From NCBI GenBank assembly GCA_016584305.1, contig JACEEZ010020317.1, positions 314,794 to 378,793 of the forward strand: a stretch of 64,000 nucleotides of DNA. The letters run 5' to 3'. Origin of the DNA: Chionoecetes opilio. Its lineage: Eukaryota; Arthropoda; Malacostraca; Decapoda; Majidae. The notes below the pieces were generated by a model, which saw only the letters and a program-made list of their open reading frames with translations, was not told the DNA's origin and made no database searches. The translations under genes were made by a program, and so were the position numbers. Below, in pieces: positions 10,991 through 22,734 of this stretch; position 1 is the first letter of the stretch, and the number at the start of each line of letters is the position of its first letter.

Positions 10991-11410
10991 ACGCTAGATC
11001 GTGATGTCAGTGCAAGACACCTATATAGGTAAATCCAAACGAAGGAAAGGAAAATAAGTAGTGGGTAACTTGTCCTTTACCCTTAAGTGGGTATAAGTAA
11101 GTGAGTGGAACTTGTCAAGTTCGAACTTCGAAGATGATTTACTCGAAGATGATTTGGGGATTTGAGGGCACCAGTGGCAGTGGCTGACTGGCTCTGGCTG
11201 TGTGGTTGCGGATTAGCGGATCATATGTTGGCTAAAACTAGGTAACAGTAAGTTTTAACAAAATAACGTAAAATATATGACAAATAACATTAGAGTTGAT
11301 GGAGAACAATAACAAAAATATTATTTTAATAGACGGTAAGAACATGAGATTTTCTCTCAAGCTATCCCACGCTGATTTAATATGCAATGATCTTCAAACA
11401 ATATCGCGTC

Positions 11411-11411
<1 letters not shown>

Positions 11412-11474
<63 letters not shown>
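11412..11474. repeat. (GA)n microsatellite
   Basis: Uninterrupted AG dinucleotides directly upstream of a CR1 3' tail; a second tract lies at 11660-11687 on the other side of the fragment. Confidence 0.95.
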
Positions 11475-11479
<5 letters not shown>

Positions 11480-11485
11480 AGAAAG

Positions 11486-11659
11486 AACATAAGCCCATAT
11501 ATAATAAAATAAGGAAGCTACAAGAGGCCGTAAAACCTACACGAGGTAACTTCTGTTACTTACCTACCTACATCCACCTTTCATCCCCATCCATGAAATT
11601 ATCTAGCCTCCTTTTAAAGCTCCCTAATGACTCCGCACTACGGTAACTACCTGTCTACT

Positions 11660-11660
<1 letters not shown>
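11486..11660 (-). mobile_element. CR1-like LINE 3' fragment
   Basis: Same 3' end as at 7129-7456 and 62715 (AATAAGGAAGCTACAAGAGG..., ...CTCCCTAATGACTCCGCACT), here only about 170 bp and more diverged. It is sandwiched between GA tracts. Confidence 0.8.
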
Positions 11661-11691
<31 letters not shown>

Positions 11692-12346
11692 GAGATCGTA
11701 ATGTTCGAATAACATGATAATTGTTAAAAAGAAAGAAGTAATGTATAGGCTATGATGACTAGCCTACATAAGTAATATGTGAAATCGATTGAAATTTTCT
11801 GGTAATATTTTGTGCATTGTCAAGTTCGAACTTCGAAAATTATTTACTCGAAGATGATTTGGGGATTTGAGGGCACCAGTGGCTGACTGGCTCTGGCTGT
11901 GTGGTTGCGGATTAGCGGATCAGCTGACTCCGCTATCAGAGTATTAGTCAGCTGAGCGAGGTAAACAACACCAGCAGCAGCACAGCAAGTGAGACGCGGG
12001 GCTGGGTGCTTGAAGCCAGTTTGAAGGTGACTTTTGAGCTTACTGTTGAGAGAAGAGAAACAGCAAAGTGCACAGAGGGAAATGGAGTAAACGCCAAACA
12101 AGACAATAGAGAAGTAAGGCAAAATGAAGGACTGACACCGCCAAGTCTTTATAATAGGGAGGTAATAACACACGGTATTATTATGATTTAGATCATCCTC
12201 GAGCCTGATAATTCTAACCTGTCTCATCGTGTACCGTAGATAACACTAAAGTCGCCAGGACAACTTTTTTTTCGATGTACAGAAGTGTGGTGGCGTTAAT
12301 ACCACTTACATTGCTACATCCATGATTTCAGGAAAGTTAAAAGGGG

Positions 12347-13384
12347 TATTATTTTACGACAGGACCAAACTTCCCTACACAATTGGGAGCATGGATTTTG
12401 TTTACCTTATTGTATTCTAAGAGACATTTTCTCCTTGAGCTTTCCGTCGCAAATCAATAGCTTCGGAGATATAGAACATTTTAGGTGGGAGGAGGAATAC
12501 GTCTCCTTGTATACAAAATGCCTCCCTCTTCCTCTTCTTGTGACCTGCATCGCTTTTGTTTGGTATTTTATTAAACTTTTGGAAATACTTTGGAACTCAT
12601 CCTTCCGGCTTTGACTGAAATGAACTACCGCACTGTATTGTATGCTTATTGTACTTCACATCTGTAAAGGTTCCAGCGTGCGCTCAGCCTTGGTTAACCC
12701 ACACGGCCGCTATGAAATATGAGGTGCCTCAAAAAATTCTAAGTCCAGTTAGGTTAGGTTAGGTTAGGTTAGGTATACTTTGTGGTTAAGGTTAGGTTAG
12801 GTTAGGTTAGGTATACTTTGTGGTTAAGGTTAGGTATACTTTGTGGTTAAGGTTAGGTTAGGTTAGGTGTACTTTGTGGTTAAGGTTAGGTTAGGTATAC
12901 TTTGTGGTTAAGGTTAGGTTAGGTATACTTTGTGGTTAAGGTTAGGTTAGGTATACTTTGTGGTTAAGGTTAGAAATACTTTGTGGTTAAGGCTAGGTTA
13001 GGTTAGGTTAGGTATACTTTGTGGTTAAGGTTAGGTTAGGTTCGGTTAGGTATACTTTGTGGTTAAGGTTAGGTTAGGTTAGGTATACTTTGTGGTTAAG
13101 GTTAGGTTAGGTTAGATTTTTACATATAGTGACTTTGATGATTTTTTGGGGAGCCATAAATCACTTATATTTGCTTCCCCCACCCAAAAACCCTGTATTC
13201 CCGCCAGTTCCCCAGGCTTTTTGGCTATAGGGGGAAGAAAAAAAAGATAGGGGTGAAGGACTTCTTCCAAAGTTTTACCCGACGGAAAGCTCAAAGAGAA
13301 AATGTCTCTTAGAATACAATAAGGTAAACAAAAACCATGCTCCCTATTGTGTAGGGAAGTTTGGTGCCATCGTAAAAATGTACC
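12347..13384. mobile_element. hAT-like non-autonomous element with 8-bp TSD
   Basis: Long inverted ends: TTTTACGACAGGACCAAACT near 12351 mirrors the sequence before 13384. They share CCAAACTTCCCTACACAAT, GGGAGCATGG, TTGTTTACCTTATTGTATTC and the run through GAGCTTTCCGTCG, about 110 bp in all. Flanked by AAAAGGGG at 12339-12346 and 13385-13392. An 8-bp duplication is the hAT (and P) signature; there is no transposase frame. Confidence 0.85.
12745..13115. repeat. TTAGG-like array with TATACTTTGTGGTTAA spacers
   Basis: Runs of GGTTA (the TTAGG register), two to five units long, alternate with TATACTTTGTGGTTAA roughly a dozen times. TTAGG is the ancestral arthropod telomere repeat. This is an interstitial array lying inside the hAT-like element. 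Confidence 0.9.
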
Positions 13385-14547
13385 AAAAGGGGCTATCTAG
13401 AGTGTCTGTGTCATTTAGTGTCTTCATCTGTGTCATATTATGGTTATAAATGAACAAATTACAAAAGTATCACCAGAGTGGCGACCTACACTAAGGTCGC
13501 CATCTATTGTTTATGTTCTGAGTGTCCTCCCACCGACGTCGTTGCGCGAAGAAAAAAAACGAGTAGCGAAATTTGAAACCGTATACTGTATACTTGCAGA
13601 TACAAAGCATAAAACAATGCTGAAACAGGGTAGATTATACAGTTATGATATAAACTACTGTGTACCATCTTCAGTGGCACATACAAATCAATAGTAATGC
13701 TATAATTCAAATATTTGGCGGATGGTGACGTTATTGCAGGTGGCGACTAGTGTTATCTACGGTAGATCTCCTCATTCTGAGTTTCTTAAACCCCAGTTCC
13801 CATGGCGCAATTGAATAATAATGGCGATACATATACTATCGAAAATATAGTTATTTAAACCAGAAACTGTTAAGTTAGGTTAAATCAAATCAGGTTAGGT
13901 TAGGTTAGAGGTGGGGTTTGGTTTAGTAACAGATGATATAAAAAAATAAAAAAATAAAAACTACGGCAGTGCAAAGTGGAACAAGATTTGCGGGGTGGGC
14001 CAGGAGGGGCCAGGAGGGGCACCCCCTACACCTATAAAAAAAAAATTGACTTCCGACAAAAACGAATGCTATATGCATTCAAAGCACATCAAAACTATTC
14101 AGGAAAACTAAGTTTCAGCCTCGAAATTGTGGGATGACCTAAACCGTAAATTTACATAACACATGTTATCTATTGAATTAACACAGTAGTGTTAACCGGC
14201 AGGTTGTGGATGTTGGTGGTGCAGGTGTTGTGCCTTGAGGTGTGTGGCGTCAGTTGGCACCCTTCTAAATACCCACACAACCCCTGAATGCCAGACCGGA
14301 CGATGGGCATGTTCAGGTTGCCAGGTGTTCGACAAAAGTTGACGGCCAGTCTCCTCCAAACTCACGGCCAAATTAGCCAAACTTTTTTTCAAGTTCCGGC
14401 CAAATTTCAGAAAAATTCGGCCAAATGCAAAAAACTATAGGCAGTAAAACAATACATCCCAAAATAATTATAAAATAATGGCCCGTAGGGGCTATACGCC
14501 ACAGCACAAAATAGCTAGCTGATTAAGCAAATAATATCATGACTTAC

Positions 14548-14738
14548 CTCTAGTAAGACATTGAAGATATTGGTTGAAGTATGTGAGAACATTTGTTTCA
14601 TCATTGTCGTCTATAGTGCCATACATGTTCACAGTCTTGAACAGCTCCAGCATGCGAGTCGTTACCTTGAAGTCCCTACAGCACTTGCCTTGGAACTGAA
14701 GATGCGAGCGAATTCGGATAATTACATCCAACATGTCA
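14548..14738 (-). CDS. Candidate internal exon, unidentified protein
   Basis: On the - strand the frame reads ...DMLDVIIRIRSHLQ, FQGKCCRDFKVTTRMLELF, KTVNMYGTIDDNDETNVL, TYFNQYLQCLTR and meets G|GTAAGT at 14548/14547, a consensus donor. Two acceptors are possible: ...CATCTTCAG before TTCCAAGG (exon 14548-14695, phase 0) or ...CTTCATAG further up (to 14738). The composition is helical and protein-like, unlike the surrounding translations. No family is recognised, and no partner exon was found. It would be transcribed divergently from IMMP1L, whose first exon is 0.4 kb away. Confidence 0.35.
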
Positions 14739-15127
14739 CTATGAAGTCGATTCTTGACTTAGATTTTACGTTAATTACTGTGGAGGATAGAAGTTGCCAG
14801 TGCTGTCCTTTAATGTTCCGATTTTACTTGTTGTACACTTCTTGCCATTGATGAATCTGAAAAGATTTGGGCATTATATTTGCTTTCTGCTGCAATTATT
14901 TCTTTATTTTGTCATATTCTTTGTTCGATCAGTTTTTAACTCTCTGTCTATAGCTAGTTGTTATACTCTCAAATGTATTCAGATAAATCCTAATTATTAC
15001 CAGAGAGAGAACCAAAAAATCAGCTTCACCATTTACCAACAATTCATGTTTTGCCAGCATCTGAGCATGGAGGCTGTCAGAGTGCTGAGCTGTGTGAGGG
15101 GAGGGATCCACCACCTTCAGTAGAGCC

Positions 15128-15250
15128 ATGACCAGCACCACCACCCGCATGTACAGCCACTTGGGAAGGTGGCTCGGGCTGGCTGGCTACATGATACAAT
15201 ACGGATGCATCGCCCACTGCACCCTTGAGTTTGTCGGTGACTTTGTTGTG
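15128..15250 (+). CDS. IMMP1L: IMMP1L coding exon 1
   Basis: 41 codons ending GDFVV|GTAAGG. Carries the N-terminal membrane-anchor helix. CAG at 15118-15120, or TTTTGCCAG at about 15057, could be an acceptor if a non-coding exon lies upstream. Confidence 0.93.
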
Positions 15251-18200
15251 GTAAGGAACAGGCTGAGGATCCACACTCTCTTGGTTTTTGTAATAATTTT
15301 TTATATTGATATTTCTGTGGAAAGAGTTTTATGATGAGTATGTTTATATCTTCTCCCTTATTATTTTTTCACTTAATATTTTCACTATCTTTTGGCACAG
15401 TTTCAATTTTTATTCTTATATATGTACCTCAACCAATAACATTACCACAGTGATATAAAGTAGTTATCCTCAGTCCTCTGAAGCATGCAACTGTTGGAGT
15501 CCAGTAGTTTTTGGAACAGTGTAGCTGTGAAGTTGTCATTGAGAAAAATATGTGTTCAAGTTGCATAGACATATTTTTTACACATTTAAAAGTAGCAAAT
15601 ATGTGTAAAGCTGTTAAACAAATGTGATTAGGCTACTTGAAAATTCATCATCTCAATAGTGTTCAGTAATTGACAAAATTCATAGATTATCTAAATTCAC
15701 AAAAACATGATGCTAGAGAGATATGCATACTGTCTGTTGGTTATCACATCACAAACTTAACAAATAATGGACGGCGCACATATCTTGTGCAGGTTGTCTT
15801 CATGAATTGTCGGAATCATCGGCAAAACCACTTATCATTAATTCCTTCATTCACAATACTACAGCCTTCCATAGAGCCAACAATCTCAGAGCAAATGCAT
15901 TATTTGTTGAATAGAAAGATACCTACTTGTGCAAGTTTATAGAAAAAGAATAGAGAAGGTAGAGTCTTATCATCCCCCGTTTGTTCAGTGCCGTGGCCCT
16001 TCAATGGAGCCAACAATTTACTCCAAGGATGTGATACTGACGGAACACATCACGCATCGATTCAACCGCATCACCCGTGGAGACGTGATCATTGCCCGCT
16101 CCCCCTCCAATCCCCACACCCACATCTGTAAGCGTGTCACTGGCCTGGAAGGGGACAGAGTCAAGGATGGATTCAAGACGCACTATGTGAGTTTTTTATT
16201 AATTGTTTGATTCATGTAAATATAGACCCTGGTTGAGGTATGTCTTATGCAATTTACGTTTATCTGTGTATATGATATTCACCATGGTTGAATTATGGGT
16301 GACAGAACATTTTAAGACCATTTCAAAAAATTGTTAAATTTTCATTGAATCTCTGACTCAGATCTGGGGTTGCGTGGCTACCCCCTATATCCGCCACTGT
16401 CTCCCAAATGTATGGGATGGTACAAAAGCCAGAGCACTTCGTTTTCACAAATAGAGAATACTCATCCTAAATACACACCCTTCAGACATCTTAGATATAC
16501 AAATTGTTTCTTTAAAATTGTTAGGGTAGGGGGTCTCACCAATAAAGGTTGCACCGCTCGGGATTCGAACCCGGGACCTTCCGCATGCCGGGCGGCTGTG
16601 CTTCCCGTTACACCACAGGAACCTCCTAGTGACAACCCACACATCTCCCCCCTAAGGCTGCCTCCCGCAGGCCTGACCGGGGGAATGTGCATCCACGATC
16701 CTACTCACTGTGCCATGTTAGGGTAGGGGTCTCACCAATAAAGGTTGCACCGCTCAGGATTCGAAGCCGGGACCTTCCGCATGCCAGGCGGCTGTGCTTC
16801 CCGTTACACCACGGGAACCTCCTAGTGACAACCCACACAAAAATGGATATATTTTTCAACCAAAAAATACCGATTTTCAAAGTACGTATTTGATTTTATA
16901 AAAATTCCTAACGAAGTAAATTTTACAAAGTATTAATTTGACAAAAGAAAAGCTGCAATTATAGGGACATGGAAACCCCACCAGCCACTACACTGGTCCA
17001 GGCCACTGTGTGGGGCAGTGAGCCTGGGTGGTTCACCATGTCGCCAGCCACAAGGCACAGGTGTAGAATCCACGCCATATCATAGGTGGCGACTCAAAGG
17101 GACAAGGTGGTGTTGGGTTAGGAGTCCGTCCCCTTGTAATGCTAAATCCTACAAAACAACACTGTAAAACCATTGCTGCAAATATTTTTGGGACTTGGTG
17201 GAGGATTTTTGATGGCCCAGGTCCCTTAGGCACTTGCCTGGCATGCCTGATCATTAACCCTTTCACGCACGAAAAGTTTAATAAGTTTTTCCGTCCACTG
17301 CAACATCCGTCTTATGCTCCCTAAGGGGCCCCGCGAAATGGCCTGACTGTGCGGCAAATTATTTTTTTATGTTACCAATTTCACCAACGTGTATTCTTTT
17401 TTCCTGGCATTATTATATATCATTGGTTTTGCAAGAGATTATTCTGTATTATGCAAGAAAAAAATAACAAGAAATGCAAATAAATAGCGGAATTTGCAGA
17501 CTCCAAAAAAATATTGAGTAAAGAGAAATAAGAAATACGTACTTACGTTCACCACTTCGTAGCCCGAAACTTCCTGAGTCAACTTTTTATGGTTTATATG
17601 CCAATAAAAGCGGATTTTTATGAGGATTCCAACGCTACCATTATAATTTTCATATGGCCATTATGGCCAGCTCGGGACACGTTTTAAAGGGACGACAATC
17701 CGTGCGCACAGGCTGCCTGCTGAGTGGAAACTGACACACAAACCCTTATCATTTCACATCCACTCACACGACAGAGTTGACAATTAGTTTATTTTATAGG
17801 TCTAGGTTGGATCTTTGACGCAGAAAATTTTGACGCAATTCTGATAAATATTTTATTTTTGGCGAATTTTTAACTTTTTTGACGCAATTCGTGTCAAAAG
17901 CTCAGATTGCAGACGGGCCCGTTTTGACGCGATCGCGTCACTGTGCGTGAAAGGGGTTAATGTGACCCTTTTCTACTCCATTCAGACACTTCAACAACTA
18001 TTACAGTGTTAGTTCATTCAGATTTTTCAACGTTTCCCATTACAGTAAAAGCCTTATAACTCGTCACGATAGGGGCTCTGTCCCTTGCCGAGTTATTCAA
18101 TGTGCCGAGCTATGCAATGTCCTCCTTTGATATGGGTAAAAAAAAAAAAAAAAAAAAAAAATACAGTACTGTAAAAGCATAAAAACTACACTTACCAGTG

Positions 18201-21200
18201 AACGGGTAGCAGCAGGCATGTAATCCAAGGAGAGGGGAGCCTTGTTGTAACATGTAGAAGATGTTAGGGGGACTCAGTCGCATTTTAACACTGGTATCAC
18301 TTTAATCCCTTTATAATCACAACTCTGTACTGTTTTGTATTGTAGAGTACTGTACCTGTACAACTTAATTTTACATCACATGAGCACTTAATTACTGCAA
18401 CACTATGTCCTGTCCATTAACTCTACCTTCGACTGCGAGTGCATGGAAGGACACAGGGGGGCGGCATGAGCCTCTAATCACAGGCGTCACTATAAGAATC
18501 CTGCCTGCGCCACCACGGGCGAGGGCCAACCATCACAGCCCTCAAGTGAACCTCCAGAGCCTACCATCCGAGCCCTGGGTCACCACTGCCTACAGGCGCT
18601 ATAGGCACAATTGAAAAAAAAGAAGTTATATTCTAGTGTTCACCAATACATATTATTTCATTTATACTCTCTAGTGTTCACTATTACATATTTGTTCGTT
18701 TATACTCTGGTGTTCACCAATATCAATCAATCATTAGGGGCATACGCCCGGGGTGCATCGCCTCGCCCACCCTACGACGCCACTCCCGGGGGTCACCACG
18801 CGTGAGTCCCCATGCAGGCTCCCTTCCCATACCAAGTAATTCTCGACAGGAAGCGTCAACTTGCCCCAGCCACGAGCCTTGTGGGCGCGCCCTTGGCCTC
18901 CTCCACGCCGGATTGTCTCTTACAGATACAACCCGATTGGAAGGATCAGTTTCAGGGTAGGGTGCCACATGCCATATAGCCGAAGTTAGCGCTGATGGAC
19001 TATGCAGGTAATAGGCCTCATTTCAGTCTCACTGTGTAATGGCTCATTTGACAGGTAATCATCCCAGCAATACCCCATGATTCTGCGAAGACTCTTATTA
19101 CCAAAGGCATCGATTCGCCTCTTCAAGTCGCTATTTAGTGTCCATGTCTCACAACCATAGAGTAAGACAGGGATCACAAGCGACTTGAAGATCCGGATCT
19201 TTGTCCTCCTGCACAGGTACCGACAACGCCAAATACTCGTGCTGAGCAAGTCCATAACACCGTGGACTATGCCAATCCGCCGTAAGACTTCTTGACCCAC
19301 CATCATTATGGACTGCGCTACCAAAGTATGTAAAACTTTCCAAGATCTTAATGTCCTCGCCGCACGCATGAACAGACTGTACTGTTTCATCTAGTAAGTC
19401 TACAAACACCTGGACCTTGGTGTTGAGCCAGGAGACCTCAAGTCCCAAAGGCTTTGCCTCCTTGTGCAGAGCCTCGAGAGCCATCACTAGAGCCTCCAGC
19501 GACTCAGCAAAGATTACTGCATCATCGGCAAAAACAAGATTAGTGATCTTGGTGTTGCCGAGGAATATTCCACAATCACTTTGATCTACAACTTTGCCCA
19601 ATACCCAGTCCATACAAGTGTTGAAAATTGATGCGGCTTGTCTCACTCCTGTATTCACAGGAAAGAAGCTGGATACACCTCCCCCACACTTCACAGCACT
19701 TTCAGTCCCAGAGTATAGGCCAGTCATCAAACCAATAATTCTTGCAGTAATCCCGTGAAGTCGCAGAAGATCCCAAAGTGACTCATGATGCACTGAATCA
19801 AATGCCTTCTTGAGATCAACATAGGCTGCAAGCATCCCCTGTTGAAACTCACGTCGGCATTCCATCAGGACACAAAGCGCTAGGATACTGTCTGTTGTTG
19901 ACTTACCAGGCGTGAACCCAGACTGCTGAGGTCTCTGATGCTTCAGCAGATGACTATGGATCAGTGTCACCAATAGATAGGCGAGCACCTTGCCTGGCAT
20001 GCTGAGCAATGTAATACCGCGGATATTGTTGCAGTCCTGACGGTCCCCTTTCCCTTTCCAGATAGGGACGACCAGTCCCCTTTTCCAGTCAGGAGGAATG
20101 GTACCTGATTGCCACACGGCAGTCAGGACAGCATGCAACCCGTGGATCATGGCCTCACCCCCAGCTTTGAGGAGCTCCGCATTGATATTACAAACACCAG
20201 CTGCCTTTCCACCCCTCAACTTTGCTACAGCCTCTCTGACTTCGTCAAGAGAGGGTGCGGTTTCGTCAATGGGAGGATCGGCATCCACTGCCCGTAATCC
20301 AGTGGTGTGGAGCTGCCCAATTGGAGGGTCCACCGTGAACAACTGCCCAAAGTACTCAGCCCAACGAGCCATCTGCTGCTCGAATAGCACTCGCCCGAGA
20401 TCAAGACTTGGAATGGAGCTTCTTCAGGGCTCAGTAGGCGGGTCGGAGGTCATTAGCATTCAAATGGCCCTCGACATTCTCAGCGAGACTCCTGACATAC
20501 CTCTCCTTGACTGTCCCCAGGAGGGTTCAAGTCGTGCGTGACAGAGCCCTGTGCTGGTCCTGGTTCCCAGCAAGCCTGGCAGCGCGACACTCCTCGATAT
20601 TCTCCAGCGTCTCTGTCGAGACAAAACCACGTCTTGACCTCGGGCGCTCCCCAATACACTCCTTGGCATACCTCTCCTTGTCTGTCCCCAGGAGGGTTCA
20701 AGTCGTGCGTGACAAGAGCCCTGTGCTGGTCCTGGTTCCCAGCAAGCCTGGCAGCGCGACTCTCCTCGATATTCTCCAGCGTCTCCGTCGAGACAAAACC
20801 ACGTCTTGACCTCGGACGCTCCCCAATACACTCCTTGGCAGCCTGGAGAGTTTCACGTTTGTAGGTATTCCACAGTTCTACAGGGTCCTCGAGGGCACCG
20901 AGCATATCAAACCGATTTGAGACTGCCACCGCATACTCATGGGCACATGTCAAGTCCTTCAGCTTCTCAAGATGAAACACAGTATGGTTACCTCTTGAGA
21001 TTCTTCTGGACTTGACATGAAGCTTAAGTGTAGCAACAACAAGTCTGTAATCAGCTGCAAAGAACTCAGCACTCTGGTAAACCCTGCAGTTCTGAAGGAT
21101 CCTCCAACAAGTACTAACTAAGATGTGGTCGATCTCCTTAGCTACCCCTCCGGCAGTACTATACCATGTCCAGCGGTGCAGCTCTGGTCTCTGATAACAA

Positions 21201-21887
21201 GACCCTGCAATTCTCAACCTTCTGGACCTTGCAAAATTCAGAAAGAGAGAACTGTTAATGTTCCTGGTACAGTCACTCCACATAATTCGCGAACACTTGG
21301 GGCGAGGCAAGCCCATCAATTTCTCAAATCTTTTCCTTGTCTACAAATGTTCGCTCAGTCTCCTCTTCCCACACCTGTTTCACACCTTCCGGCTTCATAG
21401 TCCCCTGAGTCAGTAGTAATTATATTTTTAAGTCTCGCAATTACACTAATGACAGTTTAACAGCTCCCTCCCTGTGTGTGTGTGTGTGTGTGAAATATTG
21501 GTTTTTATCGAGGAGGGAGAGACAATTTTGTATGGAAGGAAGGAAGGAAGGAAAGGAAGGAAGGAAGGAAGGAAGGAAGGAATGGAAGGAAGTAAGAGAG
21601 AGAAGGAAGGAAGGAAGGTAGGAAAGAAAAAAGGAAGGGAGGAAGGAAGGAAGGAAGAGAGGGAAGGAAGGAAGGGAGAGAGGGATGGAAGGAAAGGAAG
21701 GAAGGAAGGAAGAGAGAGGGATGGAAAGAAGGAGGGAATGGATGGTAGAAGAGGAAGGAAGGAAGGAAGGAAGGAAGAGAGGGATGGAAGGAAGAAAGGA
21801 AGAAGAAAAAGAAGAAGGAAGGAAGGAAGGAAATAAGGAAGGAAGGAAGAGAGGGATGGAAGGAAGGAAGGAAGAAAGGAAGGAAGG

Positions 21888-21950
<63 letters not shown>

Positions 21951-22407
21951 GGGGGGCGAGGGAGGAAGAGATGACCCCCGTGGGGTTAACACCATCCCAG
22001 GGGAAGGAGGAGGAATGCGAGAGAGAGAGAGAGAGAGGGGGAGGAAGAGATGACCCCCGTGGGGTTAACACCATCCCAGGGGAAGGAGGAGGAATGCGAG
22101 AGAGAGAGGGGAAGGAAAGAAGAGAGGGATGGAAGGAAGAAAGGAAGAAGCAAAAGAAGGAAGGAAGGAAATAAGGGAGGAAGGAAGGAAGGAAGGAAGA
22201 GAGATGGAAGGAAGGAAGGATAGAAGGAAGGAAGGAAGGAAGGAAGAAAGGAAGGAAGAAAGGAAGGAAGGAAGGAAGGAAAGAAATAAGGGAGGAAGGA
22301 AGGAAGAGAGAGATGGAAGGAAGGAAGGATAGAAGGAAGAAAGGAAGGAAGGAAGGAAGGAAGGAAGGAAGGAAGGGAAGAGAGGGAAGGAAGGAAGGAA
22401 GGAAGGA

Positions 22408-22491
<84 letters not shown>

Positions 22492-22702
22492 TATATGGAA
22501 GGAAGAAAGGAAGAAGAAAAAGAAGGAAATAAGGGAGGAAGGAAGGAAGGGATGGAACGAAGGAAGAAAGGAAGGATGGACGGAAGAAAGGAAGGAAGGA
22601 AGGGAAGGGAAGGAAAGGAAAGGAAAGGAAAGGAAAGGAAAGGAAAGGAAAGGAAAGGAAAGGAAAGGAAAGGAAAGGAAGGAAGGAAGGAAGGAAGGAA
22701 TG

Positions 22703-22734
<32 letters not shown>

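Larger units (their letters stand above)
9241..11029. mobile_element. Composite palindromic element with nested tandem and inverted repeats
   Basis: Outer inverted termini: CCTATAGGTGTCTTGCAC at 9241 against GTGCAAGACACCTATATAGG ending at 11029. An inner part of the arms (9304-9388 against about 10817-10900) is about 90% identical over 85 bp. Between the arms lie a 417-bp tandem duplication (9388-10220) and a second palindrome (10221-10812). No transposase frame is visible. I infer a non-autonomous foldback-type DNA element enlarged by internal duplication and by a nested palindrome. Confidence 0.75.
11110..11925. repeat. 105-bp direct repeats about 700 bp apart
   Basis: GTCAAGTTCGAACTTCGAAG...GGATTAGCGGATCA occurs at about 11117-11223 and again at about 11819-11922, with one internal 6-bp length difference (CAGTGG doubled in the first). 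The interval holds GA tracts and a CR1 tail. Confidence 0.85.
12234..13762. mobile_element. MITE, 'CCGTAGATAACA' family, interrupted copy
   Basis: Begins CCGTAGATAACACTAAAGTC after TA and ends ...TGTTATCTACGG before TA. The interior matches 59728-60380 (CATGATTTCAGGAAAGTTA, GTGTCATTTAGTGTCTTCAT, ATGCTATAATTC). A foreign 1038-bp element sits at 12347-13384. With that removed the copy is about 480 bp, shorter than the 653-664 bp relatives. The TA duplication and terminal repeats suggest mobilisation by a Tc1/mariner-type transposase. Confidence 0.82.

Noticed and set aside
12745..13115. A true telomere or chromosome end
   Set aside because: Array is short, interrupted by a regular non-telomeric spacer, flanked on both sides by transposon sequence.
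15670..15942. 90-codon ORF inside IMMP1L intron 1
   Set aside because: Starts and ends within the intron, no homology, no splice signals.
16505..16850. Possible tRNA genes
   Set aside because: A and B boxes are present, but the acceptor stem is mispaired and position 33 is C; two adjacent copies within dispersed repeats indicate SINE-like units.
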